A DNA stretch of 7,637 bases from NCBI GenBank assembly GCA_964579765.1, contig CAZOIK010000438.1:1-7637 (forward strand). The letters run 5' to 3'. The stretch's first letter is position 1; every line of letters starts with the position of its first letter. The DNA comes from DATNBT01 sp964579765 (GTDB taxonomy: Bacteria > Acidobacteriota > Vicinamibacteria > Vicinamibacterales > CAVVIG01). The notes under the pieces are model-generated. The model was not told the origin of the DNA, did not search any database, and saw nothing but the letters and a program-made list of their open reading frames with translations. Below, piece after piece: positions 6,396 to 7,637 of this stretch. The translations under genes were made by a program, and so were the position numbers.

Positions 6396-7309
6396 GACGT
6401 CCCTCTGAACAGCTTTTCGCACAGCCAGCGCGTCTCGAGCCGCATGCGCTGGCGTGGCTCGAGGTCCACGACGCCGTGCTGCGTCTTCAGATAGTCGAGC
6501 AGCGTCGAGACGGGCACGAACCAGCCGTTCTTCGCCGAGAGCCGCCGCATCAGCGCCGTGAACCGCGGCGACACCGTGCCGTCGTCCACGAAGCCGTGGC
6601 CGAAATGCGTGTACATGATGCAGGCGCCGCCTTCGTCCTCCAGACGATCCTGGTTCGACTCCGACAGCGCCTTCAGAAACCGCCGTGCGTTGGAGCCTTC
6701 GGTGGACGCGTACCACGCGTTGACGAACGGCTTGGTCGAATCGTGGTACGGCATCCACGGACACGCGGCCAGCGTGTTGACGTTGGCGAACACGAAGTTG
6801 CGGCAGTAGCGGATGCGCGCACGGCAGACGTCGCCCCAGAACGACGGATGGCCTTCGACGTGTCCGAAATGGCGTCCGTTCGTGCGGCCCGCCGTCGCGG
6901 CGACGTAGAGCGCACGGACAGGCGGCGTCAGCCGCGCCGGACCCCAGTAGATCGCGTCGGCGTTGTAGTGGTTGGCCATCGCGATCGGGTTGTGGCCGAA
7001 GTAGTCGTGGAACACGTCGAGCCCGGCGACGATCTCGTCGCGCGTGGACGAGTGCCGCGTGTGGTTGTGGTAGCCGATCTCGAAGCCGGCCTCCTGCAGC
7101 GTCCGCGTGTGGCACCGGTACTCCGCGTCGTCGCACGAGACGCCCTTGGAGTTCGGCGTCCGCACGACGCGGCCGGGCCAGACGCCGCGCGTCGTCCTGA
7201 ACCCGAGGTCGGCGAGCTGCCCGTACACGCGCTTGCCGTCCTCGACCGTCTGCGCGTCGGGATCGTCGAAGATCGTGAACGCGAACCGCTTGCCCTCAGG
7301 CCAGTGCAC
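6392..7309 (-). CDS. NodB-like polysaccharide deacetylase family protein
   Basis: This 305-aa protein has the layout of carbohydrate esterase 4/NodB-type metal-dependent deacetylases, which remove N- or O-acetyl from sugars. Motif 1 is FTIFDDPD (11-18), with D15/D16 as the expected base and metal ligand. A histidine cluster GYHNHTRHSS (79-88) replaces the usual HSxxHP motif; its histidines H81, H83 and H86 are not spaced four apart. Further conserved-looking blocks are MANHYNADAIYWG (111-123), CPWMPYHDSTKPFVNAWY (183-200), MYTHFGHGF (232-240) and NGWFVPVSTLLDYL (261-274). There is no signal peptide or membrane segment, so it probably acts in the cytoplasm on a precursor. The start is GTG at 7309, inside the end of the ACP gene (14-nt overlap), preceded by a hairpin. 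The downstream gene overlaps it as GTGA. The substrate is unknown, and an inactive or altered enzyme remains possible because of the changed histidine motif. Confidence 0.75.
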   Translation of the reverse strand: MHWPEGKRFAFTIFDDPDAQTVEDGKRVYGQLADLGFRTTRGVWPGRVVRTPNSKGVSCDDAEYRCHTRTLQEAGFEIGYHNHTRHSSTRDEIVAGLDVFHDYFGHNPIAMANHYNADAIYWGPARLTPPVRALYVAATAGRTNGRHFGHVEGHPSFWGDVCRARIRYCRNFVFANVNTLAACPWMPYHDSTKPFVNAWYASTEGSNARRFLKALSESNQDRLEDEGGACIMYTHFGHGFVDDGTVSPRFTALMRRLSAKNGWFVPVSTLLDYLKTQHGVVDLEPRQRMRLETRWLCEKLFRGTS

Positions 7310-7538
7310 GGGTGAGATACCTCACCATCGCGTTCACGCTGCCGAAGTGCTCGACCGTCAGATCGCTCTGATCGATCTCCACGTCGAAGCGCGTCTCGAG
7401 CCACACGACGAGCTCCATGATCGCGGCCGAGTCGAGCAGGCCGGTCTCGGGAATCATCTCGTCGTCGGTGAGGGTGGGACGTTTGACGCCGCGGCGCCGC
7501 GCGAGCTCGAGCACCTTGGCGCGAATCTCCTCGATCAT
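7296..7538 (-). CDS. Acyl carrier protein (phosphopantetheine-binding)
   Basis: At 80 aa this has the size and four-helix pattern of a stand-alone acyl or peptidyl carrier protein. The 4'-phosphopantetheine attachment site is S37 in ETGLLDSAAIMELVVWLE (31-48), with the D-S pair at the start of helix II. It continues with TRFDVEIDQSDLTVEHFGSV, the usual loop and helix III. The GLLDS form resembles DltC-like and secondary-metabolism carriers more than housekeeping AcpP (DSLD). Helix I is unusually basic (RAKVLELARRRGVKR). The ATG at 7538 overlaps the upstream TGA in an ATGA junction, and GGAGGAG (plus-strand 7544-7550) gives a strong ribosome site. The neighbours suggest it carries an acyl group made or moved by the upstream E2-type enzyme and used by the downstream acyltransferase. 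This is inference from gene order. Confidence 0.88.
   Translation of the reverse strand: MIEEIRAKVLELARRRGVKRPTLTDDEMIPETGLLDSAAIMELVVWLETRFDVEIDQSDLTVEHFGSVNAMVRYLTRALA
7311..7326 (-). promoter_or_regulatory. Hairpin just before the deacetylase GTG start
   Basis: On the minus strand, GGTGAG-GTAT-CTCACC forms a perfect 6-bp stem with a 4-nt loop, ending one base before the GTG start at 7309. The only Shine-Dalgarno-like bases for that start (GTGAGG) are inside the stem. The hairpin lies within the last ACP codons, so ribosomes finishing the ACP gene would melt it. This suggests translational coupling. Confidence 0.45.
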
Positions 7539-7637
7539 GCGATCTCCTCCGGGGCGGCGAGCGCCTGGATGACGCCGAGCGCGTCGTAGCCGGTCAGCGC
7601 GCGATGATCGTAGGTGGCGCCGAGCGTGCCCCGGCCG
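7535..7637 (-). CDS. C-terminus of 2-oxoacid dehydrogenase E2-type acyltransferase (partial)
   Basis: Only the last 33 residues are in the window; the gene continues past the right edge. Reading back from TGA (plus-strand 7535-7537), the peptide contains GTLGATYDHRALTGYDALG. This matches the end of the E2 (lipoamide acyltransferase, chloramphenicol-acetyltransferase-like) catalytic domain, where DHRxxDG carries the catalytic histidine and is followed by a short helix. Here the aspartate of DHRxxDG is threonine (DHRALTG). Whether the missing part carries lipoyl and E3-binding domains cannot be seen. The stop overlaps the ACP start (ATGA), so the two are co-translated. A full pyruvate or branched-chain dehydrogenase complex is possible, but an ACP as next gene points to a specialised acyl-transfer role. 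The call rests on one motif plus its position near the C-terminus. Confidence 0.62.
   Translation of the reverse strand, partial: GRGTLGATYDHRALTGYDALGVIQALAAPEEIA

Noticed and set aside
6396..7136. N-terminal extension of the acyltransferase frame upstream of 6395
   Set aside because: This part overlaps the whole deacetylase in another frame and has shadow-like composition. The GTG at 6395 with AGAGGG and GTGA overlap fits far better.

Overview
This 7.6 kb window is high in G+C, with G/C dominating third codon positions. It is gene-dense and looks like part of a bacterial cell-envelope or extracellular-polysaccharide locus. Hairpin repeats of the form stem-TGAA-stem-CTAC between genes, a degenerate GGACC heptad tract and the types of gene present suggest an environmental Acidobacteriota-like organism (Vicinamibacteria is my guess). 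No marker gene is present to prove this.

Left part, plus strand (1-3159). After a hairpin repeat comes a very recognisable GDP-mannose 6-dehydrogenase (algD, start best placed at 67). It makes the GDP-mannuronate precursor of alginate-like polymers. A 168-nt intergenic region rich in inverted repeats follows. Then comes a secreted right-handed beta-helix protein of the pectate-lyase/epimerase fold class, whose activity cannot be named.

Middle (3160-5252). A 122-nt repetitive GGACC/GGTCC tract separates the convergent beta-helix gene and glmS. The glmS gene (glucosamine-6-phosphate synthase, minus strand) is complete, with all hallmark motifs. It is preceded by a 120-nt upstream region containing another copy of the hairpin repeat.

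Right part, minus strand (5253-7637). Four genes overlap head to tail, in transcription order: the C-terminal end of a 2-oxoacid-dehydrogenase E2-type acyltransferase (cut by the window edge), an 80-aa acyl carrier protein, a NodB-like polysaccharide deacetylase without signal peptide, and a GNAT-like acyltransferase. The overlaps are 3, 14 and 3 nt, forming ATGA- and GTGA-type junctions in two cases. This is a tight, probably translationally coupled operon.

How they may work together (inference). GlmS supplies amino sugar and AlgD supplies uronic acid. The four-gene module has the parts to load an acyl group on a carrier protein, remove an N-acetyl group from a sugar and place a different acyl group on the freed amine. 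This parallels rhizobial NodM/NodB/NodF/NodA in logic, not in proven homology. The most interesting part is this E2-ACP-deacetylase-GNAT module.
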